Source: Puccinellia tenuiflora (Eukaryota > Streptophyta > Magnoliopsida > Poales > Poaceae). Taken from it: a stretch of DNA of 64,000 bases. Below the pieces are notes generated by a model. That model was given only the letters and a program-made list of their open reading frames with translations. It made no database searches and had not been told where the DNA came from. The stretch's first letter is position 1; every line of letters begins with the position of its first letter. The stretch spans positions 4,037,965-4,101,964 of the forward strand of contig QRDG01000473.1 in the NCBI GenBank assembly GCA_012064385.1, read 5' to 3'. The position numbers and the translations under genes were made by a program. Positions 10,197 through 22,400 of this stretch are shown in pieces.

Positions 10197-12600
10197 ATGA
10201 GCGGAGTCACGTTCTGCGCGGGATCCCGGACCGTAGATGATCGGCGGATCGTCTCCGGCCTCGTGCTCTCCATCGGCTGCGTCCTCGACAACACCAGGAG
10301 CTTCACCGACGTGGACTTCACCAGCGGAGGCACGGTCGTCACCCTTGGCGATTTCCACGTCTACGTCGCCATCGCCGCCAAGGAGTACCCGGAGGTGGTC
10401 TACTCGAGCTTGGATCCTTCGATCTTCGATGCCAGCACCTGCGACGACGACTCCGCCTTCGGCTACCTCAATTTCGGCGATGCTGACTGCGACGACATCA
10501 AGCTCAACGTCTACGCCGAGGTGCACATGGTCGAGCACGTGGCGGCGGGAGGCGCCATCGCCGCTACTGTTCATGAAGCTGGCGAACCTTCTCGTTTCCA
10601 GCGCAACCTTGAAGCCGACTTCGAGCTGCTAAGCACCCCCATCGCGCCGGGTGCGGATCCAGCCAAGGCGGCGGCTGAACTCGAGAGGATGCGTCAACAG
10701 ATATACGACAAAGCTCTTCACCTCGCATCAACACAGCGCCGACTCAACGCCACGATGCGCGAGTACAACACCGTCCACGGCTTCAAGCCGGCAAGAGGCA
10801 ACACGGAGAAGCTGAATGAAGTCCGACGCAAAGGAGGGGATCTCGGCGGTGTCCTGAACTGTGCTGGCCAGCCGCATGAGCATTCGGACATCATCTTGCC
10901 CGAGTACAGCAACCCGGTGCAAAACATGAAGGCTGCGGAGGCGGCCGCAGCAGAGCTACCCCATCTCCAAGGCGAGGAGCTATGCCAACAAGCACGTCGG
11001 GTCCAGGAGCTCATCGCCGCGGCCAACCGGCAGCAACGCGAAACAGAGGCGACGGCGAGCTGAGAACATCATGAGCCGCCTCCAGGCTACGACCCAGCCG
11101 GCAAGTCCAAGCAAGGCGTTGAGGCGTCATCCACAAGCCGCGGAAGGGCGAAGGACAAGCAACCACGAGCTCATCGCGAGGGGAGCGCGAGCTCGCATCC
11201 TCATGATCACGGCCGCGATCCGGCTGGACGACGCGAAGACGGCAACCGGAACGGGCCGCAAGTCGGCCGCAGCGTCAAGGAACGAATCGGACACAAGGTC
11301 ACCATCGAGGAGCGCCTGGGACCACTGGGGCCCGAAACGAGGCATGACGCACGCCTCCGCATCGACGCACTCAAGGCGTCAAGCATTATCGAGGAGGAAG
11401 ACATCGCCGCACATCGCTGCTTCGGACCTCGCATCCGGACCGAGCAATTCCCGTGGGGATTCACCCTCCCAAGGGATACACCCAAGTACAATGGCACCGC
11501 GAAGCCGGAAGACTGGCTCGCCGACTACGTCACGGCGGTCAACATCGTAGGCGGCAACAAGCGGGTGGCTGTACGCTACGTGCCACTCATGCTCCAGGGG
11601 TCGGCTCGGACTTGGCTGAAGAGCCTGCCGGCTGAAAGCATCAACAGCTGGCTGGACTTCGAGGAAGTGTTCAATCGCAATTTCACCGGCACCTACTTGC
11701 GCCCCGGCAATGCACAGCTGCTCGCGCTGTGCAAGCAGAAGGACGGCGAGTCGAACTGAGCCTACCTCACCCGATGGACTAGCCTGCGCAACTCTTGCGA
11801 GGGGATCATCGAGCTCCAAGCCGTCCCGTACTTCATTCAAGGCTGCCGAGATCAGACGCTGCTCAAGCATAGGCTCCTAAGGAAGAGCCCGAAGACCATG
11901 GCGGAGCTCATGGCGATCGCCAACGAGTACGCCACCGCCGACGCGGGCATGACCAACCCGATCCGACTCGACGAAGCCGGAAGAATCATCACGACGGAGT
12001 CGGCTGCACGCCGCAGCCGGGCGGATAACCAGGAAGGAGGAAAATCAACCCGGTGTGACTCCGACGCGGCCGGCAAGCGCATGTCCACAGACGACCGCGT
12101 CGAGTCCAAGGTCGTCGGCACCACCGAGGGGAGGCCGGCAGGAGGCTTCGACAACCGCCGCATGAGGACGAGCAGCGACATGCGCCGAACAAGGGCGAGG
12201 AACAGCTACGAGTTCCTACTCGATCAACCGTGCCGGAACCATGGCGACCGGCCAGCGAACCACACCGTCAGGCAATGCAACCTTGGCCGCCCAAGGCCAC
12301 CACCGTACGAACGACGAAACCCGCCTCCGCCTCCGGATGAAGCCGGACGGGACGATCGGAGACGCGACGACAGACAGCGCGAAGACAGGAATCGCGATGA
12401 TCGCCAATGCGAAGAACAGAGGAGGGAGCGCCTTCCATCTCCGCCTCAAAGGGGTCCAGACGGATACCAGAATCCGGACGCCGCCTACATCATGTTCATC
12501 AGTGAGCGCGACGACAAGCAAAGCCGGCGCAAGCGGTACAAGGAGGTGAATGCGGTGGTTCCACCTGTCCCTCAATACCTCAACTGGTCGCAAGAACCCA
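10197..12600 (+). pseudogene. gag polyprotein of the Tat element (interrupted)
   Basis: The frame opens at an ATG 7 bases after the PBS (MSGVTFCAGSRTVDDRRIV). It runs through a helical stretch (AAELERMRQQIYDKALHL) to a retrotransposon gag core: YVPLMLQGSARTWLKSLPAE and SWLDFEEVFNRNFTGTYLRP. A basic arginine-rich tail follows, with a Cys/His motif (CRNHGDRPANHTVRQC). Gag forms the particle that packages the RNA. The same frame runs into the protease, so gag-pol was one reading frame. TGA stops at 11061-11063 and 11757-11759 break it; both fit a CGA to TGA change. It cannot make full-length Gag without readthrough. Confidence 0.85.
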
Positions 12601-13292
12601 TCACGTGGGACCGCAGCGACCACCCGGAGCTGATGCCCAACCCAGGTGGCTATGCTCTAGTCCTGGAGCCCATGATCATCTCCACCAAGCGCGCCTGCAC
12701 CTTCTCACGCGTCCTCATCGACGGGGGCAGCAGCATCAACATCCTCTACCGCGACACGTTGGAGAAGCTGGGAGTCTCCGAGTCCAGCTTAACGCCGAGC
12801 CGGACGGTCTTCCACGGCATCGTGCCGAGGCGAGCCGGCTCATCCATGGGCCTCATCCGGCTAGACGTCCTATTCGGCACCAAGAGCAATCACCGTCGCG
12901 AGACCGTCTCCTTCGAGGTGGTCGACCACTCCAGCGCCTACCACACCATACTCGGGCGGCCGGCGCTCGCCAAGTTCATGGCGGTACCTCACTACGCCTA
13001 CCTCAAGATGAAGCTACCAGGCCCACGCGGAATCATCACCGTCGCCGGAGACTACAAGCGCTCCATCGCTTGTGCCACCGACAGCGCAAAGGTGGCCGAG
13101 ACCATGGTCTGCAGCGAGGAGATGCGACAATTCAAGCGCAAGGCCAGCGAGGAAAATCTGGAGATTCCGGAGTCGGCCAAGCCGGCTGGCGAGTCGAATT
13201 TCCAGGCGGCGCGAGACACAAAGAAGATCTACTTCGACGGCAACGACAAGTCCAAATTCGTCACCGTGGGGGCGAGCCTGGACCCCAAATAG
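12601..13292 (+). pseudogene. Aspartic protease part of the Tat polyprotein
   Basis: In frame with gag. The retropepsin active site reads VLIDGGSSINILYRDTL (about 12711-12761), with the Asp kept but Gly-Gly in place of the usual Ser/Thr-Gly. The flap region follows (GIVPRRAGSSMGLIRLDVLF) and a second strand, YHTILGRPALAKFMAV. A TAG at 13290-13292, where CAG is expected, cuts it off from the RT. The enzyme would process Gag-Pol in the particle. Confidence 0.82.
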
Positions 13293-14700
13293 GAAAGCGC
13301 GCTCGTCGAGTTCCTCCGTAAGAATCGGGACATCTTCGCGTGGTCCCCCAAGGACATGCCGGGTGTACCGAGGGAACTCGCCGAGCACTCTCTACATGTC
13401 CGGCCAGATGCCAAGTCGGTAAAACAGTCCCTGCGTCGCTTCGCGGAGGGAAGAAGACAGTTGATAGGAGAAGAGATAGCCTGACTACTTGCGGCCGGAT
13501 TCATCAAGGAAGTACAACACACGGAGTGGCTAGCCAATCCGGTGATGGTGGAAAAGAAGAACAAGCGGTGGCGGATGTGTATCGATTACACCCACCTCAA
13601 CAAGGCCTGCCCCAAGGACCCCGTCGCATTGCCACGCATCGACCAAGTGATCGACTCCACGGCCGGCTGCGACCTCCTCTCCCTCCTCGACGCCTACTCC
13701 GGCTACCACCAAATTCCGCTGAACCCGGACGACCAGTTCAAGACCGCCTTCATCACCCCCTACGGCCCGTACTGCTACACCACCATGCCGTTCGGCTTGA
13801 AGAACGTGGGAGCAACATACCAGCGCTGCATGCAGAAATGCTTGCACGACCAGATCGGTCGTAACGCGCACGCCTACGTCGACGATGTCGTCATCAAGAC
13901 CAAGGAGAAGCACACTCTGCTCATCGACCTCAAGGAAACCTTCGACAACCTGCGCCGCTTCCAGATGAAGCTTAACCCGGAGAAATGTGTGTTCGGCGTT
14001 CCAGCAGGACAGCTACTCGGCTACCTTGTGTCTGCACAAGGAATCGAGGCCAACCCGGAGAAAATCACCGCCATCGACAACATGCGACAGCCAAGAAGCG
14101 TCACGGACATCCAAAAGTTCACTGGCTGCCTGGCATCCCTCAGCCGCTTCATCAGCCGGCTCGGTGAGAAGGCTCTCCCGCTCTACCATTTACTGAAGAA
14201 AACGGACAAGTTCGTCTGGAGCGACGCGGCAGATGCCGCCTTCAAGGAACTCAAGCGTGCGATGGCCACCACCCCGGTTTTAGAACCTCCAGCCCCAAAG
14301 GAGCCCATGCTCATATACATCGCCGCCTCCAACCGAGTCGTCAGCGTCATCCTAGTGGTGGAACGAGATGAAGCCGGCAAGCAGCGGCCGGTTCAGCGGC
14401 CAGTCTATTACCTCAGCGAGGTGCTCTCGCAGTCAAAGCAAAATTACCCGCACTACCAGAAGCTCGTATACGGCGTGTACATGGCAACGAAGAAGCTGAA
14501 GCACTACTTTCAGGAGCATCCGATCAAGGTGGTAAGCGACGCTCCGCTTGCCGAGATCATAGGCAACAAGGACGCAACCGGTAGAGTCGCGAAATGGGCG
14601 ATCAACCTGACGGCGCACGGAGTCGAATATGACAAGAGAACAGCGATCAAGTCACAGGAGCTGGCGGACTTTCTAGCCGACTGGACGGAGACGGACCACG
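13293..14700 (+). pseudogene. Reverse transcriptase and first RNase H of the Tat element
   Basis: In frame with gag and protease. RT motifs in order are KRWRMCIDYTHLNKACPKD, LLDAYSGYHQIPL, PYGPYCYTTMPFGLKN and the catalytic YVDD box at 13874-13885. A connection region follows, then an RNase H domain (VWSDAADAAFKELKRAM, RPVYYLSEVLSQSKQNY). This first RNase H looks degenerate: the segment LIYIAASNRVVSVIL lacks the usual catalytic Asp, as is known in Tat elements that gained a second RNase H. A TGA at 13482-13484 (CGA expected) interrupts the start; the rest is open to 15587. Confidence 0.88.
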
Positions 14701-15120
14701 TACCGCCGCCACCCGACTCCGGCGAACATTGGCTCATGCACTTCGATGGTTCCAAAAGATACTGGGGACTCGGCGCCGGAGTCGTCCTCACCTCACCCAA
14801 GGGGGGCCGACTCGAATATGTGCTACAAATCCACTTCACGGCGTCCAACAATGTAGCTGAATACGAAGCTCTTGCGCACGGCCTCAAGCTCGCCAAAGCC
14901 ATGAACATCAGGCGGATCCTCTGCTACGGCGACTCCGACTTGGTGGTTCAGCAGACCACTGGTCATTGGGAGGCCAAGGACCCCAACATGGCCGCCTACC
15001 GCTTCTTCGTCCAGCAACTCGCGGGATGCTTCGACGGATGCGAATTCCACCACATCCACTGCTCCAACAACGAGGCAGCTGACACTTTGGCGAACATTGG
15101 TTCTCTTCGCGAGGAAATCC
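14701..15120 (+). pseudogene. Second (archaeal-type) RNase H of the Tat element
   Basis: This follows the first RNase H in the same open frame. Catalytic landmarks are visible: Asp in HWLMHFDGSKR, Glu in NNVAEYEALAHGLKLA, Asp in CYGDSDLVVQQ and Asp in NNEAADTLANI. A second RNase H of this type is the diagnostic feature of Tat-lineage gypsy elements. The domain itself is undamaged, but the polyprotein around it is broken, so it is scored as a pseudogene. Confidence 0.85.
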
Positions 15121-15289
15121 CACCCGGCGTCGCCCTTGAGAAGCTATACAAGCCATCCATCACGCCGTGTCCCGGCTCCGACTCCATCCGGATGCCGCCA
15201 GGCGCTGAGTCGGCGGGGCCGGCTCCAGGCGAGCCGGAAGCCGTCGAGGTCCTCGTCATCGAAGAGGCTCCGCCATGGACCCAACCCTT

Positions 15290-16542
15290 CCTCGCCTACC
15301 TCGCCAACGACGAGCTCCCGGCGGACGAGCTCATCGCCAGGCAAATCAAATGCCGAGCAAGTGCTTACACCATCATCAACAACGAGCTATACAAACGCAG
15401 TGTCTCTGGAATATTCCAGCGCTGTGTGAGCCAGGAAGAAGGAATCAAGATCCTCAAAGAAATCCATCAAGGCGAATGCGGTCATCACGCGTCCTCCAGA
15501 GCAATTGTGGCAAAGGCGTCCAGGCACGGGTTCTACTGGCCGACTGCGCTGGCGGACGCAAACCAGCTGGTCCGGCTCTGTAACGGCTGAAATGATTCGC
15601 AACGCAGAAGCACACGCCGGCTTCAGCACTCAAGACAATTCCTATCACCTGGCCGTTTGCCGTCTGGGGGCTCGACATGGTTGGTCCGCTGAAGAGATCC
15701 AGTGGAGGCATGACACACCTGCTAGTAGCCGTCGACAAGTTCACGAAATGGATTGAAGCCAAGCCGATCAAGAAGCTGGATGGACCAACAGCAGTCAAGT
15801 TCTTCAAAAGCATCATCTACCGCTTCGCCTACCCCAACAGCATCATCACGGACAATGGGTCAAACTTCGTCAAGGGAGAATTCGCCAAGTTCTGCGGCAG
15901 GACCGGCATCCGGCTCGACGTGGCCTCCGTCGCACACCCGCAGTCAAATGGGCAGGTCGAGCGGGCAAACGGCCTCATCCTATCCGGCATCAAGCCTCGG
16001 TTGCTCGAACCACTCGAGCGGGCAGCCGGCGCATGGGAAGAAGAGATACCTTCCGTCCTCTGGAGCCTAAGGACAACCCCGAATCGCTCAACCGGCTTCA
16101 CCCCCTTCTTCCTCGTCCACGGGGCGGAAGCCGTCATGCCAACTGACATCGAGCATGATGCGCCCCGAATCGTGCTGTACACAGAAGCGGAAGCTAAGCA
16201 AGCCTATGAAGACGGAATGGACCTGCTCGAGGAAGTGCGCCATCTTGCCGAGTCAAGGTCGGCGATGTATCAGCAAAAACTACGCAACTACCACAGCCGG
16301 CAGGTCAGGCCTGTCCGCTTTCGTGAAGGCGACCTCGTGCTACGACTAATCCAAGACACAAAGAACATGCACAAGCTTTCATCACCCTGGGAAGGACCAT
16401 TTATCGTAAGCAAAGCGCTCATCAACGATGCATACTACTTGGTCGACGCCCGCGAGCACAAGAAGGACACGATGGACAAGGAAGGTGATGAAACGGAAAG
16501 GACACGATGGACGCGTCACTCTTGCGTCGATTCTACACCTGA
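15290..16542 (+). pseudogene. Integrase of the Tat element (frameshifted)
   Basis: The zinc-binding part starts in the RT frame (IHQGECGHHASSRAIV, then LVRLCNG). A 1-base loss near 15588 plus a TGA at 15593 breaks it. The catalytic core continues in another frame from about 15596. It has the first Asp in WGLDMVGPL, the second in SIITDNGSNFVKGEF and Glu in HPQSNGQVERANGL. The C-terminal part (RPVRFREGDLVLRLI, SSPWEGPFIVSKAL) shifts frame again near 16460, and the original end LLRRFYT stop is at 16540-16542. Integrase inserts the cDNA into the genome. Confidence 0.85.
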
Positions 16543-16639
16543 GAAAGAACCATGTATGTATCACCCATGCTATCAATAAAGAAATGAGAATGATGAACAC
16601 ATGAGCAGTTTTTCGCAACTCTTTTCTGCATTTCCTTTC

Positions 16640-17000
16640 CGGTTCTTCCGGCAGCCGGCAAGCTTGCCTTTAGCGGCCGTGTAGCGTGACTAACCCCTAA
16701 ACGGCTAACTCTTCGAATCCGGTTAAGGCCGGCAAGAGAACAAGCTGGAGGGGGCCAACAACGTGAAAAACGCATAAAGGAAAGTACTGCCGGCTGAAAA
16801 AATGCTGTTCTATAAACTCGGCCAAGCCGGCAGTCGGCAACCACTTCTCCTATTACGGACGATTAACTACACAACGCTAAACGGCTAACTCTTCGGATCC
16901 GGTTAAGGCCGGCAAGAGAATAAGCTGGAGGCCGACGGTATGTGAAAGACGTAAGAAACAGAAATCGTTGCCGGATGAGAAAACTCTGGCCCAACAAACC
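16640..17000. repeat. 180 bp duplicated block after integrase
   Basis: AAACGGCTAACTCTTCG begins at 16699 and again at 16879, followed in both by GATCCGGTTAAGGCCGGCAA (one difference) and AGAGAA.AAGCTGGAGG. Two copies with a 180 bp period lie in the non-coding part of the Tat element (16543-17382), which shows no other gene. Confidence 0.75.
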
Positions 17001-17382
17001 GGAACCTAACGTTATAGTAGTGTGCATGATCCCGCTGGACGGTGAAGTGCACACGAATGGCGGCGGGAGAGGCTACAGGCGAGTGTGAAATTGAGCTAAG
17101 AAAAGTAAAAAGTACTCCCCATAAACGAAAGAGCAAGCTAACCAATTTGTCATTTCGTTTCTCACACAAAAACGCCGCCTCCCGGCCCTGGAGATCTCAA
17201 CCCGGCCAACGCGTGGAAGATCAAGCCGGCCACCATCACACAAATGCAAGAGCAAAGTAGAAAAGCGTTCGATATCATTGATAAAGGCTTACAGCCGGGA
17301 GCAGGTTACACAAGCAAAAGAAGGAAGTCCACAGGCGGACGACCTCGCCTACATGCCAAGACGGCTACCGGACAACCTAAAA

Positions 17383-17997
17383 CTAAGCGGGAGGCGGAGT
17401 CATATCGTCATCGCTCTCCTCCCACTCCTTGAGGCACAAGGTGCCGTCGAAGACCTTGACGTAGAAGACCCCCGTCTGACGCTTCAGCTGGAAGCGGATG
17501 ACGAAGGCAGAGTCTAGGCGGAAGAACTTGGCGAAAGCTTTCCACCCGGAGAAGAACTCAACGCGGCGGCGGACCTCCCCGCCTTCGTGGCCGGCGGTGA
17601 CGTGAGCCAGCACCTCCCAGGGCCCTTGACGGGCACCAACCCGATGGAGGAGGAACCTGAAGGGGCCATCCCCCTCAAGCGCATCGGCGATGGCGAAAGG
17701 TAGCAACTGGACACGCTGCACGGGCTCGTACAGCACCAGGATAAACTCGGAGATCGAGAAGTTGTCCCAGCCACCGAAGATCGGGGACTCCGAGCGGGCA
17801 GGAGAGGGGCTCCGCTTGCTTCCGGTCGCCGCAACGGCTGCACCTCCATCACCGCCGCAGTTAAGCTTTGGCGGCCGGCCCCGGCCGCGCTTGGCACCCG
17901 CATTGGAGGATTCTCCAACATCGAACTTCCAGAGACGACCCCTGCCGCGCTTCGCCGCTATGGGAGGAGTCATCTCGATCTCCTTCTTTGGGGCCAT
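17383..17997 (-). CDS. Antisense gene of the Tat element: AT-hooks plus B3-like domain
   Basis: An intact 204-codon frame on the strand opposite to gag-pol. The ATG at 17997 (MAPKKEIEMTPP) lies ~74 nt downstream of a TATA box. An earlier in-frame ATG (18057) is only 13 nt from that box and so would precede the transcript. The N-terminal part has two AT-hook-like motifs, KRGRGRLWK and KRGRGRPPK. The C-terminal half resembles a plant B3 DNA-binding domain: FRFLLHRVGARQGPWEV, RVEFFSGWKAFAKFFRLD, FVIRFQLKR and FYVKVFDGTLCLKEWEE. I infer a nuclear DNA-binding protein made from an antisense transcript. The B3 call is by pattern only and needs a profile search. Confidence 0.6.
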   Translation of the reverse strand: MAPKKEIEMTPPIAAKRGRGRLWKFDVGESSNAGAKRGRGRPPKLNCGGDGGAAVAATGSKRSPSPARSESPIFGGWDNFSISEFILVLYEPVQRVQLLPFAIADALEGDGPFRFLLHRVGARQGPWEVLAHVTAGHEGGEVRRRVEFFSGWKAFAKFFRLDSAFVIRFQLKRQTGVFYVKVFDGTLCLKEWEESDDDMTPPPA

Positions 17998-18070
17998 ATC
18001 TAAGCAGGGAGAGCTGGAGACGCGAGAGTGAGAAGATGAAGATGAAGGAGAGGACACGCCGGCGTTGTTA

Positions 18071-18078
18071 CTTATAAG
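18071..18078 (-). promoter_or_regulatory. TATA box for the antisense B3-like gene
   Basis: CTTATAAG stands about 75 nt upstream of the chosen ATG at 17997, between the gene and the 108 bp repeat array. The array may therefore act as its upstream promoter region. Confidence 0.5.
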
Positions 18079-18240
18079 GAGGCAGGGAAGCAGTGCAACC
18101 GTCAGCGGCCCGTCTCCAAGCGACGCGTGTCACCAGCGCAGGAGACGGCAAAGCCGAGGGGGCAAAACGTGAAGCGCAGGAGTCATGCAAAGGCGACACA
18201 TGGCCTGCAAATGGACCAAGGAGGCGAAGCGATACCCGGG

Positions 18241-19190
18241 GGCTGCGCAGCCAGCAAGCCGGCTTCCCAGACCCGGATGCATATCTACAACACCCCGAGT
18301 CACGGACTCGGGGGCTTCCACGCCGTCAGCCAGCAGAAAATTCCCGGGGGCTGCGCAGCCGGCAAGCCGGCTCCGCAGACCCGGATGCATATCTACAACA
18401 CCCCGAGTCACGGACTCGGGGGCTGCCACGCCGTCAGCCGGCAAAAAATCCCCGGGGGCTGCGCAGCCGGCAAGCTGGCTCCGCAGACCCGGATGCATAT
18501 CTACAACACCCCGAGTCACGGACTCGGGGGCTGCCACGCCGTCAGCCGGCAGAAAATTCCCGGGGGCTGCGCAGCCGGCAAGCCGGCTCCGCAGACCCGG
18601 ATGCATATCTACAACACCCCGAGTCACGGACTCGGGGGATGCCACGCCGTCAGCCGGCAAAAAATTCCCGGGGGCTGCGCAGCCGGCAAGCCGGATCCGC
18701 AGACCCGGATGCATATCTACAACACCCCGAGTCACGGACTCGGGGGCTGCCACGCCGTCAGCCGGCAGGAAATTCCCGGGGGCTGCGCAGCCGGCAAGCC
18801 GGCTCCGCAGACCCGGATGCATATCTACAACACCCCGAGTCACGGACTCGGGGGCTGCCACGCCGTCAGCCGGCAGGAAATTCCCGGGGGCTGCGCAGCC
18901 GGCAAGCCGGCTCCGCAGACCCGGATGCGTATCTACAACACCCCGAGTCACGGACTCGGGGGCTGCCACACCGTCAGCCGGCAGGAAATTCCCGGGGGCT
19001 GCGCAGCCGGCAAGCCAGCTCCGCAGACCCGGACGCATATCTACAACACCCCGAGTCACGGACTCGGGGGATGCCACGCCGTCAGCCGGCAGGAAATTCC
19101 CGGGGGCTGCGCAGCCGGCAAGCCGGCTCCGCAGACCTGGATGCATATCTACAACACCCCGAGTCACGGACTCGGGGGCTGCCACGATAT
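18241..19190. repeat. 108 bp tandem array, about 8.8 copies
   Basis: Copies start at 18241, 18349, 18457, 18565, 18673, 18781, 18889, 18997 and 19105, exactly 108 bp apart, with only a few differences per copy. Each contains GGCTGCGCAGCCGGCAAGCC, a perfect hairpin CCCCGAGT-cacgg-ACTCGGGG, and two tracts CCCGGGGGCTG and CTCGGGGGCTG. Because 108 is divisible by 3 and the unit lacks stops in several frames, frames of 336-481 codons are open on both strands. These are a by-product of the array, not genes. Confidence 0.95.
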
Positions 19191-19437
19191 CATGACGGCG
19201 AAAGAAAAACACAAAACAAGCAAAGGACGCAAAATTTCGACCCGGCTCGATGCTCAAGCCGGCCCAAAATTCGGGGGCTAGACATGGTGAACATCGTCAC
19301 CAAAACAAGCACAATGGCCCAACAATCACAAAGACAACATCATCTGAAGACAGCAAGCAGTACAACGGAAGATAATCATCAATCTAGATATAGAAAGTTC
19401 TACAGTTACGCCTGGCATTCCAGGGAGGTAAATTTAG

Positions 19438-22400
19438 TCATGGAGCAGCGCCATCGGTGGCAGCAGCAGCGTCGCCGGCTCCAGCGTCTTCAGCCGTCCG
19501 TGGTGCCAAAGACGGCTCAGCAGGCACCAGCTGCATAAGGTCCACCGCCTTGGATATCCGCTCCGAGGCCACGCAAATCTCTAGGCGAAGACCTTCAAGT
19601 GACGTACCCGTGCGGAAGCCGTCAGCCAGCATGTCTACTTGCACCTGAGGATACCAGGACTTCACCAGGGCCAGCGCCATGTCACTACCGCCTCGAGCCG
19701 CCATCTCCACCTGTTCATCGATTCCGGCGGGAGCACCGTCAAGGCGGCTCAACAGTTCACCCAGAGTCGCCGGGAGAGGGGTGTCAGGCCACAGTTTCTC
19801 CAGGACACCGCCCGCTGCATCCCTTAGCATGGCGAACTCTCGAGAGAAGTGTTGAAGACGGGAGACGGCAGACGGCAACGCCCTGGCGGCAGTGCTGGAG
19901 GATTCTGGCCGCGTATGAGCAGAGGCCACGGCTCGCTGGATTTGCTCGTCCGCCTCGGGGTAGAAGCCTGCAAACCAAGCTAGCAAGATCAGAACAGGAA
20001 GGGCTGCAGATTAAATGAAGAAAAGAAGGGAAACGGTCTTACCCAGGATGATTGCATTGACGCGCTCCGCCTCAGAGACAAGGCCGCTCACAAGCTGCTC
20101 GTGTTCAAGCTTGTGCGCCTTGGCTGCCTTGACTGTCTCATCGTGCGCATCCACGGCCTCCTTCAACTTGAGCTTCAGGTCCTCCCCATTCATCCGAAGG
20201 GTCTCGACCTCGCTCTGCCTCTGTTTCTCAGCCTCTCGCAGCCGCTTATTTTCCTCAGCCAAGCGAGCGTTTTCAAGGCGGCGCTCCTCGGAGGCGTCTG
20301 CCGCCGACTGGAGGTCAGCCACGAAGAGCGCGTGGGCTGCATCCTTCGCCTTCAGTTTCTCCTCAAGTACAGTCAGAGGGACGGAGACAGATAGTTGTTT
20401 CTTCAAGCCGGCGAGGGAAGTGGGGTCACCTAACAAAACAAAGTCAGTGGCAAATCAGCGAGACGAAGAAGAAAACGCAAACGTCAAGGCCCAAGTCGGC
20501 AGGGGAACCATACGGTACCTTTGGCAGCGTCCAGCTCCCGCTTAAGCGTGGCAATTTCTTTGGCGGCGTTGCCGAGGGCGTACTCCACCGACGAGCGAAG
20601 CAGGGCAACGTCGGCCAGTTGGTCCTTCGCCCTCTTCTCCACCAGCACCGCCAGGGGAAAGTGCCCCGATGCGTCCAACCCGTCCGGTGTAGGGCCAGAG
20701 TAGGAGGGAGTGCCCTCCAGAGTAGCCTGGCGAGGGCCAGGAAGCGAGCTTATCGCCACCGTCAGGGCGCTGTCCTTTGCTGTCTCCACCGCAGCTGAAG
20801 AAGGAAGGGGAAAGAAGCCGTCTTCGCCTCCGGCCCCGGTTCGGGGAACCACCTTGAAGGCATCCGCCATCGTGACGTCACCGACATCGGCATCCTGAGA
20901 TTTCAGATCAACGACAAGGGGAGGAGCCTCTGACGGCGTCACCACGTCCTTCTCCACCTCGACCGCCGCCTTCGCGGGCTCCGAAGGTGGATCGGCCGCT
21001 TTCGCCTTGGAAGTCTCCCGCTCCCGCTCCGGGCCGGAGCTGATGCCGGCAGCCAACTTCTCACTGCCGATGGCGATTGGCACCCTGCGCAACAACAAAG
21101 GAATCGCGATGAGGAATATCGATCATCAAGGACAAAATAACACAACTACCAGCGCTCACCCGTCGCGTGTGCCCAGAATCACTGGTTTCCGTTGCAGGCG
21201 TTTCGACGAGGGGGCGGACGCGCCACTTGATGACCGCTTCACGCCACTAGTGGGCATATTCGCTACCCCAGCGGAAGCAGTGGGAGTATCGGACGGATGC
21301 GCCAGGGTGGCGGCGGTTGCCTCCGCCTTCGTCTTCTCCTCGTCCTCCTTCAAGGTCATCAACTGCTCCACAGTCAGACCAGCATCAGACGCTTCCAAGG
21401 CCAAATCCGCCTACATCATCTGAGCATAAAACTCCCTCTCCAAATCACCCGGATTCAAATCATAAATAAAATCACCACCGGGAGCATGACCAATCACCTC
21501 ATCGTTGGCCCCACCAGTTGGGACATCCGTCTTCTCCGCCATCCTGGCGTCGACCTCGGCCCTGATATCGGCCACAATCGCATCCGCCTGGGCCTCCGCC
21601 GTGAGTTTCCCGGCGGGCATCAAGCCGGCCGTAGTAGGCCGGGATGACGTAGAAGTCAACTTTTTGGCAGGCAGCACGCTCCGCTTCTCGAATGTGCCCT
21701 TCCGCTTGTGGGGCACGGCGCCTGCATCGACATCGGCGGCCGACTTCGACCGCCTCTCCTTCAAGACCCGCCGGGGGAGAACTGCTTTCTTCTTCCGCGC
21801 CGCCGCCTCCAACTCCTTGGTCCTACGGGAGGACGGCGCCGGCTTGGAGGCTGGCACGGAAGAGGAACCCTCTGAGTCCGGCTCGGAACCACTGGAGAGA
21901 TCTACTATCACGCGCACGACACCGTCAGTTTGCCCGGCGGCGTCGGGCTCAGAAGACTTACCGCGGGACGACGAAACCGGAGGTGGGGCATCGCGCTCGA
22001 GGTCCTCGTCCCTGTAGGCTGCCGAATCGGAGTCGGAGCCGGAAGAGGGGACAGGGCTCGTCGCGGTACAGGCAGCATCGTCATCGCCTCTGCCACCTTC
22101 ACCAACATCTGCACCCCCACCGGACGATTCGGTGGTGTCACCGCGCTTGTCCGGGACGACACGGGCACCGCTGCCCGATTCATCCTCAGCGGTGGCATCT
22201 GCTTCTTCTCCCGCTTGCTCGTCGGAGGAATCCGCCTCCAGCATGGCCGTCAGCGCCTTAGAAAAGGGACCACATACGTCAGGCTCGAAGACGACTTCAA
22301 AGTCTTCAACCCTCTGGAGCTCGCAAAGCTATACAACAGGCCGACTGGGTCAAGCGGCAGCCGGACAAAGAAATTGAAAACGGATTAGGAAGCAATGGCT

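Noticed and set aside
18241..19190. Regular repeats that could suggest a CRISPR array
   Set aside because: Units are adjacent and identical over their whole length, without unique spacers, and the DNA is clearly from a plant retrotransposon.
18093..19538. Long overlapping open frames (336-481 codons) on both strands
   Set aside because: They are open because a stop-poor 108 bp unit, divisible by three, is repeated nine times. There is no start context, domain or frame preference.
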